Source: Paratinospora sagittata (Eukaryota > Streptophyta > Magnoliopsida > Ranunculales > Menispermaceae). Taken from it: DNA of 64,000 nt. A program made the translations under genes and the position numbers. The notes under the pieces are model-generated. The model was not told where the DNA came from. It saw nothing but the letters and a program-made list of their open reading frames with translations, and ran no database searches. The stretch lies in contig CM069608.1 of the NCBI GenBank assembly GCA_035771175.1, forward strand, positions 10,124,019 through 10,188,018, read 5' to 3'. Of this stretch, positions 30,209 to 43,423 are shown piece after piece; the first letter of the stretch is position 1; every line of letters begins with the position of its first letter.

Positions 30209-33200
30209 TCATTGTGCCTGTAAAGGGTAGGATTTAAAGACTGCAGATTTCATTTGCCAGATCTTAACAGAAGTGGCAATAACATTGGTTTCTGTCGCAT
30301 TGTTGAATAGGAGAACTTGGGCCGCTCCGTCTATTGCATGAGTAGGATAAACTCGGGATGTAATGCAAGTTCGCCCGCCTTGAGCAAAGGCTTCAACTAT
30401 GGAGTGATCAACCTGAATAACCACCATTCCCAATTTCCTATGTTAAAATCACATTTTAGATTAAAAGATGAACTTCTTCCTATAGTTTTGATGGGGTTTT
30501 TCTCACCAGTATCCTCACTGAAAGCTTTTCGCCGTCTAGTACAGGAACAAAACTCCCATAAACTTGTTTACCGACATCAGTTGCCTTAGAAGACCTGTCA
30601 AAAAACATAGTTCCAAAAATTATTATACTTGTCTTTATCAGATTCTTAGTGGTTCAGTAGTTTTAAGCCCTGCTTTTGGTGTAAAAACTCTTATGGCAAA
30701 CTCAGTGAGACGGAAAAAATAACTATAGGTATTAGGAATATGAAGGGCAATTTTCCTAGAAAAAGAGAGTAGAAGTGAGAGCAGAAAGAAGAGAGAAAAG
30801 AAGCATGCCTAGATTCATCAGTGCATAAGAAAGTCTCGAGATTTCCATCGGTGCCCTTCGCAATGTAGAAGTACACGGCTGTCTGCTCAGAGTGGCTCTC
30901 CTCTGCAAGAACAAGGAGACCAAATGGTCCTAAAGCACCCCTTCCAGCAGCACCATTGCTAGTGCTGCATTTATACCCAACATCAGCTTCCTTTACTCCT
31001 TCCAAAGCCTTCTTATCTACTTCAAACTCGGCAATTATATCCAACTGGTAGCCATTTCCATACACAAGTCCTTGTAAGCTTTAAAATCACTAAAAATGAA
31101 AAAGAAAGCCCTTAAAACCAAGAAAGAAAAAAGAACAGACCTGTGTGGCTTTGCCTACTTCGAGAGGCACAACTGATCCAGCCTTGAGTTCTGTCTTCTC
31201 GAAATCTTTCCTTTCTAGTCTCAGGCTCTCTACCTCCTCCACAGGCCACTGAATCAAATTGTTCTTCGTTTTCTTGTCAAATAAAACTTCTCTTGGAACA
31301 CCCTGCAAAAAAAAAAAAACATTATAACATGAAGTTCCAAGTCCATTTTGAGGAAATTTGTTCCTAGAAAGAAGTATATATTACCAGCACAGATGCCCAT
31401 CCCTTGGCAATATCAGCGTGTTCACTATCAGTTTCTCTGATCCATCCCCACAAAATCCTCCTACCCTTATTCTGATCATAAAAGGTCTTTGAAGCGTAGA
31501 ACGTTCCATAGTCATATCTAATTCCAATTCCAACATCTAACTTGGGATTATCTGGAGTCCAAACATTTTTCACTGGATCATAAGTTCCTAACGCATAGTA
31601 ATCATGCTTATCATCATCAAGACTCGCCTTCAAAACATGTTTCACATTAGGCCCATTAACCGACGTGTCTAGTCCATCATTTCCCACAACGGAGACTGGA
31701 AAAAAGTCCACGCATTCCCACATTCCAGTGCCCGGAACAGCATGTAAAACTTCGTCCAAGAGTTTATAGTTCTTAAAATCTGAAGTCTCATACACAAGAG
31801 ATATACCGGTCTTGTTAACCTTAGATCCGATGGTGATTAGCCAATTCCCGTTTGGAGCAATCCATGCAGTCGTTGGATCACGGAAATCCTTGATGTCGAT
31901 GCCAGGTGGCGGGACTAGGACGGGGTTGCCGGGGTGTTTGATCCACTTGATTAGCAGAGGATCTGATGGGTCTTCTGGGAATGCAAGGTTTTGGACTTGT
32001 ACTGATCCATTTGTGGATCCAGTGTATAACATGACTAGGGAGCCATCAGAGAGGAAGGTGGCAGAACCAGTCCAGACACCATTCATGTCATACCAGGCAT
32101 CAGCTACCATTGCAAGAGGAAGGTGAATCCAGTTGATGAGGTTGTGTGAAACGGCATGGCCCCAAACTATGTCTCCCCATATTGCTCCATTTGGGTTGTA
32201 CTGGTAGAACAGATGATACCAACCTTTGTAAAACAATGGCCCTGCAAGTTATCATCAAACCAGCTTTCTATGTTAAATTTAGGATTATTTCAAAATTTTC
32301 AGAGTATAGATAATGTCAAACATGGTGGTATTTATGTTATGTAGGGCACTGATCTCCAAAACCATGAGAAACATAAAATGAATATATGACCATGAATTAG
32401 TAGTGTAAATATCAGCTATCTAATATAATTAACTGTTGGTATTTTTTTTTTTTTTTTGGTTGGTATCCCACGAGGTATCTCCACATCCTTTGGGTATGAG
32501 ACTAGTCTTTATTTGAGATGGAAATAGAATGGTAGAGTACCTCTCCTAAGAGGCTTCCGAGAATCGAACTCTGAAACTTTTGTATAGGCTCGCTTCCACT
32601 AAGTCAAGCACTCGTTGGTAATTATTTAATTCTTAATAGAATAGAGAGGAGGCAGTGGATTCCTATAGCTAGCTTATCTCATCTAATTGAGAAAAGGCTT
32701 TGTTGAATGAAATTTTAACTCCAACTTACTAGTTCCTACTAATAATTATAGTAGTAATTAAGAAGTTCTCCTTTGTATAAGCATATATATACTTCTATTT
32801 TAATTAAATAAATATTATGAAGAAAATCCACAATCATTCATTTTTTAACTTTTCATTTACTTATATAAAATGTTTTCAATTTTTCATTAAAAGTAAATAT
32901 AATTATTGAAACCGTTTATGCTGTCTTTCATGTTGGTATGATTTTATATATTCAAAATGCACTGGTTGTGCCAGCTTGTGATGCATGCATATGACATTAT
33001 TAATAATTAATTAAGAACATACTAAGAAAAGAAATTGAATTATTGACTTTTAAACCCACAAATTCTTAAGAGTAATGATATTCTAACTATACTTAATTAG
33101 TAACTCCAATAGCAAAATTAGAAGACTACAGTGGTTGTGTTACGCACATATTCAATAAACTATAATTTTTTTATTTTTTTAGTTTCTCAAACGGTGTTTT

Positions 33201-34585
33201 TACCATTTGGGCGAGATTAATTCGCATTCGAACACTACAGGGACATTAGGCGGCTCTTTCCAAGTGGGTGCGCTGAGGTAAACACAAATTTTGATCTTGA
33301 GACCTCCATCTATCAACCACTTTTAACACAGAACTCTCGATTATCTGTGTTGCATCATGTTGCGTACTAGACTATAACATTAATGAAAGCATAATAATAT
33401 TAATATACTAAACCATTATATATAATAATCACCTAGAAAATTAATTATTTTATGTTTTATTATCAATCTAATGCCATAAGTCTAAAGGGGTTGGTGTATT
33501 AAATATTAATTATTGTAAGTTTCAGATATATTTTCATTTCATTTTGCCGTCCAACTATATCATTGAATTGACTTGGGTTTATGAAGACCATGTGCCTTTT
33601 CATTGCAATTGAACTTTTTATCTTTTTAGATTACGTGTCCTGATGCAGACAAGACAACCTTATCCAGCAAATTAACACGATGATAATAACTCCATACAGA
33701 TAGAATGCGATGTTTTCACGTTTTTTCTGTTTTTTCTACAGACAAAGGATTCAACCCCCCAAACTCATGTGTGACTCACGGGGGGTGCCTAACTCGCTAT
33801 AATTGGAACAAAAGCATCGGCCTTTTTTCCACGTGGAACATAACGAGACGAAACCGGTTTACTATCAAACTTCTACTTTCCACACCAGCCCATCTTAGCC
33901 GTCCGATCTTTCATCGATCAAACGGCCTTGATCAATCTTAAACAAGAGAAAATTATATAAATAAAAAAAGCAGAGAAAAAGTTTAAACAATCTTACCATT
34001 GGGATCTGTTGAAGAAATCGGAAAGCCATCAATCAATCAGAGAAGTAAAGCCAATCATCGAACGGAAAAACGAAGCCGGATCAGTATAACAAAATAGTAA
34101 CCGGACCACAATATAATAATAAAAAAGTCAGCTTTTTTTGTACCGTTCATCCAATTGTTCTGCGGTTGAAAATGGAAAGCCGTGCGTTGCCAGGAAAGCA
34201 TATCGTTGGTCCAAGGGTAAGAATATTCTTCGCCGGCGCCGGAGAACGACCGGAACGACTTCTCCGACACGCCTTCAGGAGACCCTCTTAGCACCGCCTG
34301 GCCGGAAACCTCCGACATTGGGATCGAACCCAGAACAACAACAGGAGTAGGCTGTTGTTCTAATAATTTGTCGACATTAATGGGAGTAATCTCAGATCTC
34401 TGCTGGGTTACGAGAGAGACGACGATCAGAGAAATGAAAAGAAGCCCGGAAACGGCGTAGATGAGAGGCTTGTTAAAGGACTTGGAATGGTCGCCGGAGT
34501 GCCCATGGTCTTTCGGCGATTGATCTGGAAGTTGGTGGTAAGAAGAGAGGATGGCTCGTTCAAGGAGGTCAGGGTTGGTGTCCAT
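30209..34585 (-). CDS. vacuolar acid invertase (beta-fructofuranosidase, GH32), 7 exons
   Basis: Hydrolyses sucrose to glucose and fructose in the vacuole. Exons: 34144-34585, 33997-34005, 31385-32241, 31141-31302, 30809-31044, 30507-30594, 30209-30412. They sum to 1998 bp, 665 residues plus stop, the usual size. The N-terminus has a dileucine-containing cytosolic tail and one membrane segment (about 41-60), then a cleavable propeptide, as in vacuolar forms. GH32 motifs: NDPNG at 147-151 (Asp148 nucleophile, split by the mini-exon), FRDP at 270-273, and WECVDF at 325-330 with Glu326 as acid/base. Val in WECVDF marks the vacuolar acidic class (Pro in cell-wall enzymes). The C-terminal beta-sandwich ends [21 protein letters not shown]. 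All introns are GT-AG except intron 5, which appears to be GC-AG. Intron 2 (1755 bp) holds a SINE and a G-box-like CCACGTGG near 33830. No break seen, so it should be functional. Confidence 0.96.
30595..30808 (-). other. apparent GC-AG intron 5 of the invertase gene
   Basis: The frame requires exon 5 to end GAATCTAG and exon 6 to begin GTCTTCTAAG. The intron between reads GCATGC...TTTGACAG. No GT nearby keeps the conserved [11 protein letters not shown] reading frame. Confidence 0.8.
32443..32628 (-). mobile_element. tRNA-derived SINE in invertase intron 2
   Basis: Same layout as 29579-29767: poly(T) at the left (32443-32457), then the conserved ATCCCACGAGGTATCTCCAC-type body, AGAATCGAAC (B box complement) and CGCTTCCACTAAGTCAAGC (A box complement). 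It lies on the same strand as the gene. Confidence 0.7.
33165..33330 (-). mobile_element. possible second SINE-like insertion in invertase intron 2
   Basis: A poly(T)-rich start at 33165-33181 is followed by a GC-richer body with TTCGAACACTAC and a GACCTCCATCTATCAACCAC end, reminiscent of plant SINEs in reverse. Weak. Confidence 0.3.
33997..34005 (-). other. 9-nt mini-exon 2 of the invertase gene
   Basis: ATCCCAATG flanked by CAACAG and GTAAGAT. It encodes the centre of the NDPNG active-site motif. This tiny exon is conserved in plant invertase genes, and its presence with both sites confirms the model. Confidence 0.95.
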
Positions 34586-35532
34586 GGTGGTGGCGGTGGT
34601 GGTGGTGGTGGTGAGATTGGTGGGTGGGGATTAAATAGAGGGGATGTGGGTGGGAATGGATGATTGGGATGGAGATGAGGTGGCGGAGTGGGGCTGATAA
34701 ATAATAATGGATTGGAACAGAATAGAAAAATTGAAAAAAAAAAAATAATAAAATAAAGAAAGAAACGAGATTGATGAATGGGGAAGGAGAGAGATGCGTC
34801 TAAAAATTGGAAGTTCAATTGCTTTGGGAATGAGTTTTTCTCTTTGTACATGGGGGAGGGAAGACTATTTTAAGGAGCTTATTAATTTTGGGTTTTACCA
34901 AATCTAATTAATGGTCTATTTTGGCTGGCTATTGAATTGGATTAATTAATCTCCTTTTATACAAAGCTAACAAATAATATAGGCTGTATATTATTATTAT
35001 TATTATTAATTGTATGATGCAATTGATTAGGGAGGGGGAGGAGGAGGTTGGAAGTTGGAGGTTGTGCTTAACTTTCTATATGTTTAATATTATTAAATTA
35101 AGATCTATACAATTGAAATTGATCATGATTTTTTTATTATCATTTGAAATTGTAGTAAATCTAATAGGCCCGTTTTATATAGTTGATATATATACCATTG
35201 AATCTTTTTATTTATTGATTAAAATAAGATAAATGTTTTGTGAGAAGATAATATAAATATTTATGTTTTTATCTCTTGTAGTTAATAATATAGATAAAAG
35301 CAAATAGTTAAGTTATAAGGGTAGAATATATACCAAAAAATTAAATTTAAAAAAAAAATCAACATACTGGAGCCCATTGTAGAAATGGAAATTTTAAATA
35401 TGTTTAACTACGTAAAAAATTACATATATTTATGTAATTTGGTGAATATGTAAGCATTCATGACTTTGGCCATTATCTAAGAAAATTCCTCAAATTTAAT
35501 CTCATCTTTTTTAGCTATAAAAACGTTGTGAT
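34586..35532. promoter_or_regulatory. 5' UTR and proximal promoter region of the invertase gene
   Basis: Upstream of the ATG the minus strand is CA/CCACC-rich (34590-34690), typical of a plant 5' leader, then AT-rich. No TATA box could be assigned with confidence. Open frames here (for example proline-rich 34426-34851) are shadows of exon 1 and the leader. Confidence 0.45.
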
Positions 35533-36083
35533 TAAGGGTATAACGGGTTGGGTTGGGTTGGGGCCAAATTTTAACTTAACTTAAACTAGTTCGGGTTGAA
35601 AAAATCGAAACCTCACCCAAACCAAATCGCCCCTCAACTCAATTCAACCCAAACTAGTTCGAATTGGATTGGGTTAGTTATTCGGGTTGAAAATCTTTAC
35701 ACTTGAGATGAGTTAAATTATATCTGCAAATTTCATATATAAATTCTACACTAATAGACATAAAAGTATGTAATGTTTCAATTTCAAATATAACTATATA
35801 AACATGTAAATTTACCAACCATTTCAAATTAACCATAAAATATCAAGATATTTTAAATAAAATTACATTCATTCACCACTATATCATAATACCAAACTAG
35901 CTCGATTCGAGTTGGGTTGGATCAGTATGTTAGGCTTCTAACCTATATCCTAACCCGAACAATTTGGATTAGGGTTTTTTTAACCCAACCCAATCCAAAC
36001 ACAGGACCAACCCAACCTAACTCATCGAGTTTGGTTCGGTTAGGTCGGGTTGGTCAGGTTGATCAGGTTGGCTTACACCATTA
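35533..36083. mobile_element. hAT-type non-autonomous element, 551 bp, with 8-bp TSD
   Basis: Ends TAAGGGTATAAC and, on the other strand, TAATGGTGTAAG. Flanks are GTTGTGAT (35525-35532) and GTTGCGAT (36084-36091), an 8-bp duplication with one change. The interior is rich in GGGTTGGGTTGG-type repeats. It sits about 0.95 kb upstream of the invertase start. Confidence 0.7.
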
Positions 36084-36368
36084 GTTGCGATGCCTTTCCT
36101 TAACAAAAATCTAGAAAAGATTTTTTTTTTTTTTGGAAAGCAAAAGACTTCTTCTAAAACCTTATAATTTATGATTATATTAAAGAATTTGTAAAGATAA
36201 TCAAAATCCAAAATAGGAAGGGTCTAATTATCCCTTGAATCTAAAATTCTCAATATATAATCGAATGGCTTTAAAGAGACAAAATACAATAATCTTTGTC
36301 AATATGACATGTTTAGCAGCCTTATGAACTTTTTAAGCTACTTTTTTTTTTTTTTTATAATATGTGGT

Positions 36369-36443
36369 GGACATTTTCAAAGTGACGTACAAGTTAGAAT
36401 TTACTAGAAGATGGACATTTTCAAAGTGACGTACAAGTTAGAA
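36369..36443. repeat. 31-bp direct repeat, period 44
   Basis: The phrase beginning GGACATTTTCAAAGTGACGT occurs at 36369-36399 and again at 36413-36443 without change. Confidence 0.9.
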
Positions 36444-37480
36444 ATTAACATACAATTATTATGTTTTATATTGAATTATTTGCGCATAAATAATTATCAT
36501 TTTGCATATTCCACTTACATAGAGAAACTTGAATCAATTTATGATAATTCAGTTGCATATATTCTATTCATAATGTATTTTAAAAACATTAAAATGTCAA
36601 TGGTTAAGGGACGTTTGATCAGGCTTTAAGTGGATAATATATGAGTTTGGCTACAAATGAGTAAGCCATGCTTTTAAGTTATATATTCATGATGTCGTGG
36701 CCTAGTTAGAGCCAAGCATTAAGTGGGACTTGAAAAACCATACTAACATAACAATATATATATATATATATATTCTTTTGTAGGATTATAACATTTTTTT
36801 CATTTCTAAAGTATATTTTGTCAATCACTTCATGAATATATAACTTGAGAGAGCATTTCAGGCACAATTGGCGACCTTTCTAGGGATAAGAAAGTAGACA
36901 GGCGTGATGATGACAAAAAAATACAACTTTTACAAAATGCACATGGGGTTGAACAACAAAGTATTTAGAATTGTGAATTAGAAATGAATCGGCATGGATC
37001 TCTCTGAATCGAATCAGGATTAATCGACTCAACGAATCGCATAATTTTGGATACAATTGAAAATTATATATAAATTTAGTTTTTAAAGATATTTATTTGT
37101 ATACTTAATGTTATATTAGATCCATCATAAATTTTATAATATCTTGTTTTTTTTTTATTTGTGATTTAATCTATTATACAAGTATTAAGTTGTATGAAAT
37201 ATCAAGATTTTGAAGACAAAGAAGTTGCATACAATGTATAATCTAAGAGTTTGCACAAGTGGTTAACAAGTGAAAATAAAAATTAGAGAAATAAATACAT
37301 GTTAATGCAAAGTTACTAAAGTAGCAAACATATACTATTGTTCAAGCTTTTAATTCCAAAATTCAATTGTAAGTTTGTAACACACAACTCAAATGTTTAA
37401 AGTATTGATGCAAAATCATTTACTAAAATGTCAAATTATTTATCAAAATCTTCATTATTTAATTTAACATCCTCAAATTC
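36444..37480. other. AT-rich intergenic region
   Basis: No supported gene. A short (TA)n tract lies near 36750-36772. Confidence 0.55.
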
Positions 37481-39850
37481 ATCTTTAGGTCTTGATTTTT
37501 TATTTTTATTTTTGTCAAAAGAGGTTAACTTGTATTAGAAATCTCTAGCAACCAAGCTGGCAAAGAATTTAACCAGATACAGTTCACTCTCCTCTTGAGA
37601 GCTCTATTTGCCAAAAAATGGGTCCTCATTTTTAGTGAACTTCTCAAGCCATTTGAGATCATCATCTTGACCTTCCCCTCTATTTTCATCATTTTTTTCA
37701 ATTGTTAAATTATCTGTTCCAAGGAACAAAAGAAAAAATAGTTCAAAATTAAATTAATATTAGTTATAAATCAATGACCTTCAATATATGAATTGAATTG
37801 TTTATAACTTATGTTCTTATCTTTTATTAGGTGAGCATGAATATCGGCACCTGAATCCATATTCATTTCATCCATGAAATTTTCAAACAATTTATATCAT
37901 TATAAAATGACTCATTGCTCTGCTATTATTAATTTTTCATCTTAATCTATTTTCTCAAAAGAAATAAGATGAATATGTGTCAGCCTCTTCTTCATATTTT
38001 CCACGTGCTTCAAATGACATACTATTTAAACTAGGAAATTCTTTGTCTTTTGGTGCAATCTATTTCTCCTCTTAGAATGCACCTAACATGTACAAGAAAA
38101 GAAAATAATTTACATAATTTCTTACTTTCATCCTCTATTCAGGTAATAATATGTTCAAATGTACTTCAATTCCTTTTACATCCAGATGAAGTACAAGTCA
38201 AGCTTAAAATTCACATCTCAAGCTTAAAATTCTCATATCCAAACTGTTTAGCTCTGGACATTGAATTTTATAGTGTTCCCACCAATCAATTGATTTACAT
38301 GCTCAATAAATTCAAAAATTATAATAAAAACCTTAACATTAAAAATTAAATTCATTTCCTAAGTTAAATATCAAATTCAAGTAATTCACCTGTCTTTTGA
38401 AAGTGTCTTTTGTTATATCTCTAGCAAAAAAATCCTCTTACATTCCTTAAAACATCTATTTACATTTCAATTTTCAACCTCAATTGTCAATCTAGAATCA
38501 TTCTATCTAAATAATCATATAACCTAACTTGAACCTCAGAATCTAGTTGACAATAAGCTTTGTAATATAATGAGGGTTCGAGAAATGGCCTGCTACATGC
38601 AACCGGCGATGGCCTTGAACATTCCATTAATTATTAATGATTTTGCAAATAAGGTTATTCATGCAATAGTTAATATTTAATAAGTCAACAATATAGTTAA
38701 TTTTTTTTTTATAGATAATTATCATAACATAATAATGACCAAAAAGTTACCTTCTAGTGTTCCCATAAAAAATGTTTTGTAATTTTTTCTTTTGCTCAAT
38801 TCATCATGACTTCATAAATAAAATCCAATTTATTTGAATCAACCATACATAGCACTTTGATAAGGGTCAGGCAAGATACGCTTGATGCAATAGACAACAT
38901 CAACTCAAAACTCCTTATTCTCCATAACAAAATCAACTCTTTTTCCTCGGCTAATTTTGCATAACTACTCTCAAGCATAGTAACCAATACAATTTTATTC
39001 TCACTTAAGCTTCTCAATGTCAAATAGAAAGTAGCGAATCTTGTTACTATCGACTTCACAATTTCCTTGCCTTTTGAGAAGTGTCTCATCCATACATGCA
39101 CCCTTGAATGAGAACAAAATTTTATGATTGTCTAAGCCTTTGAAATTGTTGCAACATGCACTTTCAACTTACCAACTTCTAAAATCAAATCCAAATAATA
39201 AGTTGCACACGGAGTTCAATAATGCTTTTTTCTTTTCTCCATTAGTTTAGTACCAGTAAACACAAAATTAACACCATTGTCTGTTTCAACTTGAACAACA
39301 TTTTCTTTTTCAACCATCTCCACCACACTATCTAACATCTGAAAAGTTTTGTTAGCTGTCTTTGAGATCTCAAATGCATTAGTAGACTTAAAAAAAATAG
39401 TACCAGATGGACTATTAACTAAAAATTTATATACATTGGTTCTTTTTATTTGACCATCCATCTAAAATAATGGTGCATCCTTTTCTAATTCACTTAAGCT
39501 TATACTCATCCATCAAATGACTTGTATTCAAAACCTCTTACTTCAACAATGTGTCTCTCATCTCATGATATAATACTAGGGGGATCCACACATATGCCAC
39601 TACTTTTAATTTAATTATACGTTGGTCTAAAATAGACATTTGATCTTACTGCATTAAATGGTATTGCACTTGCATAAAACCATCTTGTCATTGCTTCACC
39701 AATTTTCTTCTTGTCACCTTTCTTAAATATCACAATTATAGTCTTTTAGCTTCGAATTGTAGAACCAACCCTCACAAATTCATTTATTAAACCTTTTCTT
39801 TTTCTTCTTTCACGAGGTATCATATCTTCCTTTTTACTAAATTGATGAAC
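37480..39850 (-). pseudogene. hAT-family transposase relic (DUF659 type)
   Basis: Scattered minus-strand pieces in family order. Near 39600-39720: MTRWFYASAIPFNAVRSNVY. At 39216-39461: YKFLVNSPSGTIFFKSTNAF...VVQVETDNGVNFVFTGTKLM, the DUF659 core. At 38796-39101: FSKGKEIVKSIVTRFATFYL. At 38190-38310: WWEHYKIQCPELNSLDMRIL, the start of the hAT dimerisation domain. Near 37650: DDLKWLE at the acidic C-terminus. Many stops and frame changes make it dead. No terminal inverted repeats were located. Confidence 0.85.
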
Positions 39851-39859
39851 TGTCCTAAT

Positions 39860-40259
39860 AGGTGATGCGATATTTTCAAGGAACAAGGGATTTCATGCTA
39901 ACATTAAAACATTCTAACCATTTGGAAGTTACATGGTTGGGTATTCTAATTCTAATTTTTGCTAGATGCACCGATACTAGGAAGCCAACTTTAAGTTATA
40001 TCTTCCTACAAATTGGTGGTATATGTCGTGAAGAAGCATTAAACAAACAATAATTATTTTATTTACTGTGGAAGCAGAATTCATTGGATGCTATTAAGTT
40101 ACGACATAGACATATGGTTGAGAAACTTTGTTTTAGACCTTTGAATTGTCAATTTTATACATAGGCTATTGAAGATCTATTGAGGATTCGATTACATTTT
40201 TCTTTTCAAAGAATTAAAAAAGTGGCAGTTGTAGTAAACATATCGACATAAAGTACTTG
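39860..40259 (+). pseudogene. copia RNase H fragment (left part)
   Basis: MRYFQGTRDFMLTLKHSNHL, then DTRKPTLSYIFLQIGG, with frame changes, and EAEFIGCY- and KHIDIKY-like residues up to 40259. It continues at 44663 beyond the nested LTRs. Confidence 0.8.
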
Positions 40260-40529
40260 ATGTTGGCCCAAATTATAGTCCAAAAGTAGTGAATTGGACT
40301 ATATGCAAGTTTTTAACCGTTCACAAAAATTAAATAAATAGGCAATAGAGATTAAAAAGATTAAACACATAGGTATTTTTATGTGGTTCAACTTTTGAAG
40401 CTTACATTCATGACTTGAACTCCCTGTTAAAAATTTCTCAAATGCACTAATGGATCCTACTTAACCGAGTGAGGACAAAACTTATATAAAACCGCTTACT
40501 GGGGAGAAGAAACCCTTACAAACATTGTC

Positions 40530-43423
40530 TGTAGCACCCGTACCTTTAGGTGACGTCATTTTGACTCATAGTGTACCAGTAGAGTACACGTATATGTATT
40601 CGTATATGTATGTGTATATGTATTTTGATACTCGAAGCACGTAAGTTTGAGTGTCTTTGCATAATTTTAGGTCATAAAGAGTGCACATGAAGTTTCGGAA
40701 CCATCGGAGACCCGTTTGACGTCAAAACATGTCGAAAACGGTGTTTTGAATCCAGTGGAGCTCGCTCCATGGAGGAAGAAATTTCTGTCACAAATTACAT
40801 CAATGGTGATCTCCTAGATACTTGGTCCGATTAAGCTGAAATTTTGTCAACTCATTTTTATATGATAGATCTTCATTATGAACGGTGAAGATCTTGATCG
40901 GAGTTACCTACTATGAGTTATAAGAGTCCAAACACTGTTTCACGGATTTTAGGATTTTCTTACGCAGCTTTGATCAAACAGTTAGAACTCGCAATCCCAC
41001 CGTTGGATGGAGTTGAAAGTTTACCAGAATATTGATAACTGACTTGTACAACTTTTGACCTGTTAAGACGTTAAATTAGTTGGTATTTTGCAAGAAATTA
41101 ACTATCTAAGTGCAAGTATTGTAACAGGAAAACTGAGTTTTTTGATAGTTTGTGGCAACTTTTAGTTGTGGGCCCAAGCTTATCTATTTAAGCAACCAAA
41201 ACGTAATTTTATGCTCATTTGCTCATTTCTCAGCCAGAAAAGAGTGAAAGGAGCTGGAGAGGAGAAAATGAGAGGAAAGTTAGGGTTTGGTGGTTTCTTG
41301 CTCAAGAACACCTAAGGTTTGCATTTTTCCTCCATTTCTTCCTTGAATCTCTCCATTAGTTGCATGATAGCTTTATTTTGAGCATGAGGGTTTCATTTTG
41401 ATGCATGCATTGTGATGAACCTTAGATGGGTGGAAGACCAAAGTTGGAGTTGAGTCTTGCATGTCACATATGTGTGATTAGAGAGTGTTAGGAGTACTCT
41501 AATGGTGAAACCCCCAATTTCTAACAAGAAATTGGAAGGGTTAGTTCAAATGACCTATACTTAGTTTATGGCCTTAGACTTTTTCAAAATCTTTGCATGT
41601 CAACTATGTTGACCTAGTGGCCATTGTGGATGATTCCATGCTGCAAGATCAGTAAAATTCATGGCAGAACATGGTGGCCTAGTGTAAAATTGGTAATATG
41701 GCCTATGTATGAAAATTTCCAAATTTGGGACTTTTGATGCTCTTGATATAAAATCTGGAAAATTATGCAATGTAGGTCTAATTGGACATGATTAGGGTTG
41801 TTTGATGATTGAATTCAGTGGGTTCTCATAATGGACACCCTAAGGTTGACTAATTTTGATCTAGGCTAAGTATTTGACATTTTTCATGTACTTTGGCAAT
41901 TTTGCATGTAATTTGGGGATTTTGCCCAAATTGGGATTTTTCACCTAAAGCAAGTCAATTTATGAAATTGACTTGGGGATTGTTTAATTGGACCCAAATT
42001 GAGTAGAATCATGAGTTTAAAATGTTAGAACCTATGTTAAATTGATATGACTTAGTTCATTTTGACCTTATGTTTTATATTGGCCTAATTGAGGATTTTG
42101 ACCATGACTTAGTCAATTGATGAAATTGACTTGATGTATAGTCTAATTGACCGTAATTATAATTGAATTTCATGTATATTAGTGGTTGGATCATGGGATC
42201 ACCCTATTACATTCAATTTAGGTCAATCTTAGTTTAATTGAGTCTAAATGATCAAGTTGGGCAATATGGAAATTGGCTCGAGGGGGTAATCAATTTAGAA
42301 TCTAATTGACTTTAGATTGAGTTTGAACATGGGGTTTTGACACACTTTATGACTGATTTTCAGTTGTGTGAACCATGTTATTTCCAGGTCTTGTGATTGA
42401 TCTTGAACCTGTTTAGTCAATTGGAGAGTTTTGGCGATTGGATTGGCTAGACTTAGTCAATCAAGTGTGAGTGTTCCTTTACTTTTGGATTATTTATATG
42501 TGGCATTGTATTATAGAAATGTTTTAAATGCTTATGTATTATGGTATGCATGTTTTAATGTTTTCCATGAAATATATTTGAACATAATTCATTGGGATGA
42601 CAATTCGGGTTGAGGCTCTTAGTTGAAATTCCCTTCTTGGGAATTCTTGTAAGTCTAGTGGCGATCCCAGTTGTGTACCCTGCATAGGGTTTTATGCCTT
42701 GTGTATGGATAGGTTAGTTTAAACTAATCTTACGTGCTGCACGAACCCATAAACCCTATTAGAATACAAGTATTGTGTGTGTGTTCGGGCGCTGTGTGTC
42801 GCGCACCAGGCCTTGAAACCCCCATACTCAGGAGGTGTTAGGATTACATGAGCATGACTACAAATGTTATGCATCGTCTTATGTATGACTTGATGCATTA
42901 TGCTAGCATGTATGTAATATATTTCGTCATCATGATATTTCAATGATTTATGATCTTACCATATTTTATAAATGTACGTATATGCCACTTGTAAATAACA
43001 TTCACTGAGCTGGCTGTAGCTCACACCTCACCATCTTCTTTCAGGATCTGATAGAAAAGGAAAAGGGAAGGCTTGACTGTGGAGCGTCCATTGTTTTTGT
43101 TTCATGTAGGTGTTGTACATTTAGTTTTGTATTTTGATAATTATGTATATGATAACACCTAGTAATTGTATATTTAACACATAGTTGGGATGTGTTGGGT
43201 TTTGTATCATTTTGAAGACTCTGGTATTTTATATTTGGTAATTTGGAGAAGTAATATTTTATTTCATTATGATCATGTTAGTTGGTTGTTAAGGATGTAC
43301 TTTTATTTCTTTTTGGGGATTCGTATATGTATTTTAGGCTGACGGGAGGTCGGGTGTACCGATGGAGGGTATACTCTGAGGTTCCCGTGCCGGTCATGAC
43401 GTCACGTAGAGTAGGTCGTGACA
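40530..43423 (+). mobile_element. solo LTR (gypsy-type family B), 2894 bp
   Basis: Starts TGTAGCACCCGTACC and ends GTAGGTCGTGACA, flanked by an exact 5-bp duplication TTGTC (40525-40529, 43424-43428). It is related along its length to 46623-49344: the same opening, CTCGCTCCAT-GAGGAAGAAATTTCTGT block, GTGAAACCCCCAATTTCTAACAAG block, and closing GGTCATGACGTCACG. No coding and no partner LTR. The 3' part has CACTGAGCTGGCTGTAGC and a TTCTTTCAGG acceptor-like site. Confidence 0.93.

Noticed and set aside
31812..32126. 104-codon plus-strand frame
   Set aside because: Antisense shadow of invertase exon 3, whose GH32 motifs are clear on the minus strand.
34426..34851. proline-rich 141-codon minus-strand frame
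   Set aside because: Out of frame with invertase exon 1 and largely its CCACC-rich leader; composition alone explains the proline.
35533..36083. telomere-like array (GGGTTGGGTT)
   Set aside because: The unit is irregular and not the TTTAGGG plant telomere repeat; the segment is better explained as a hAT-type element.
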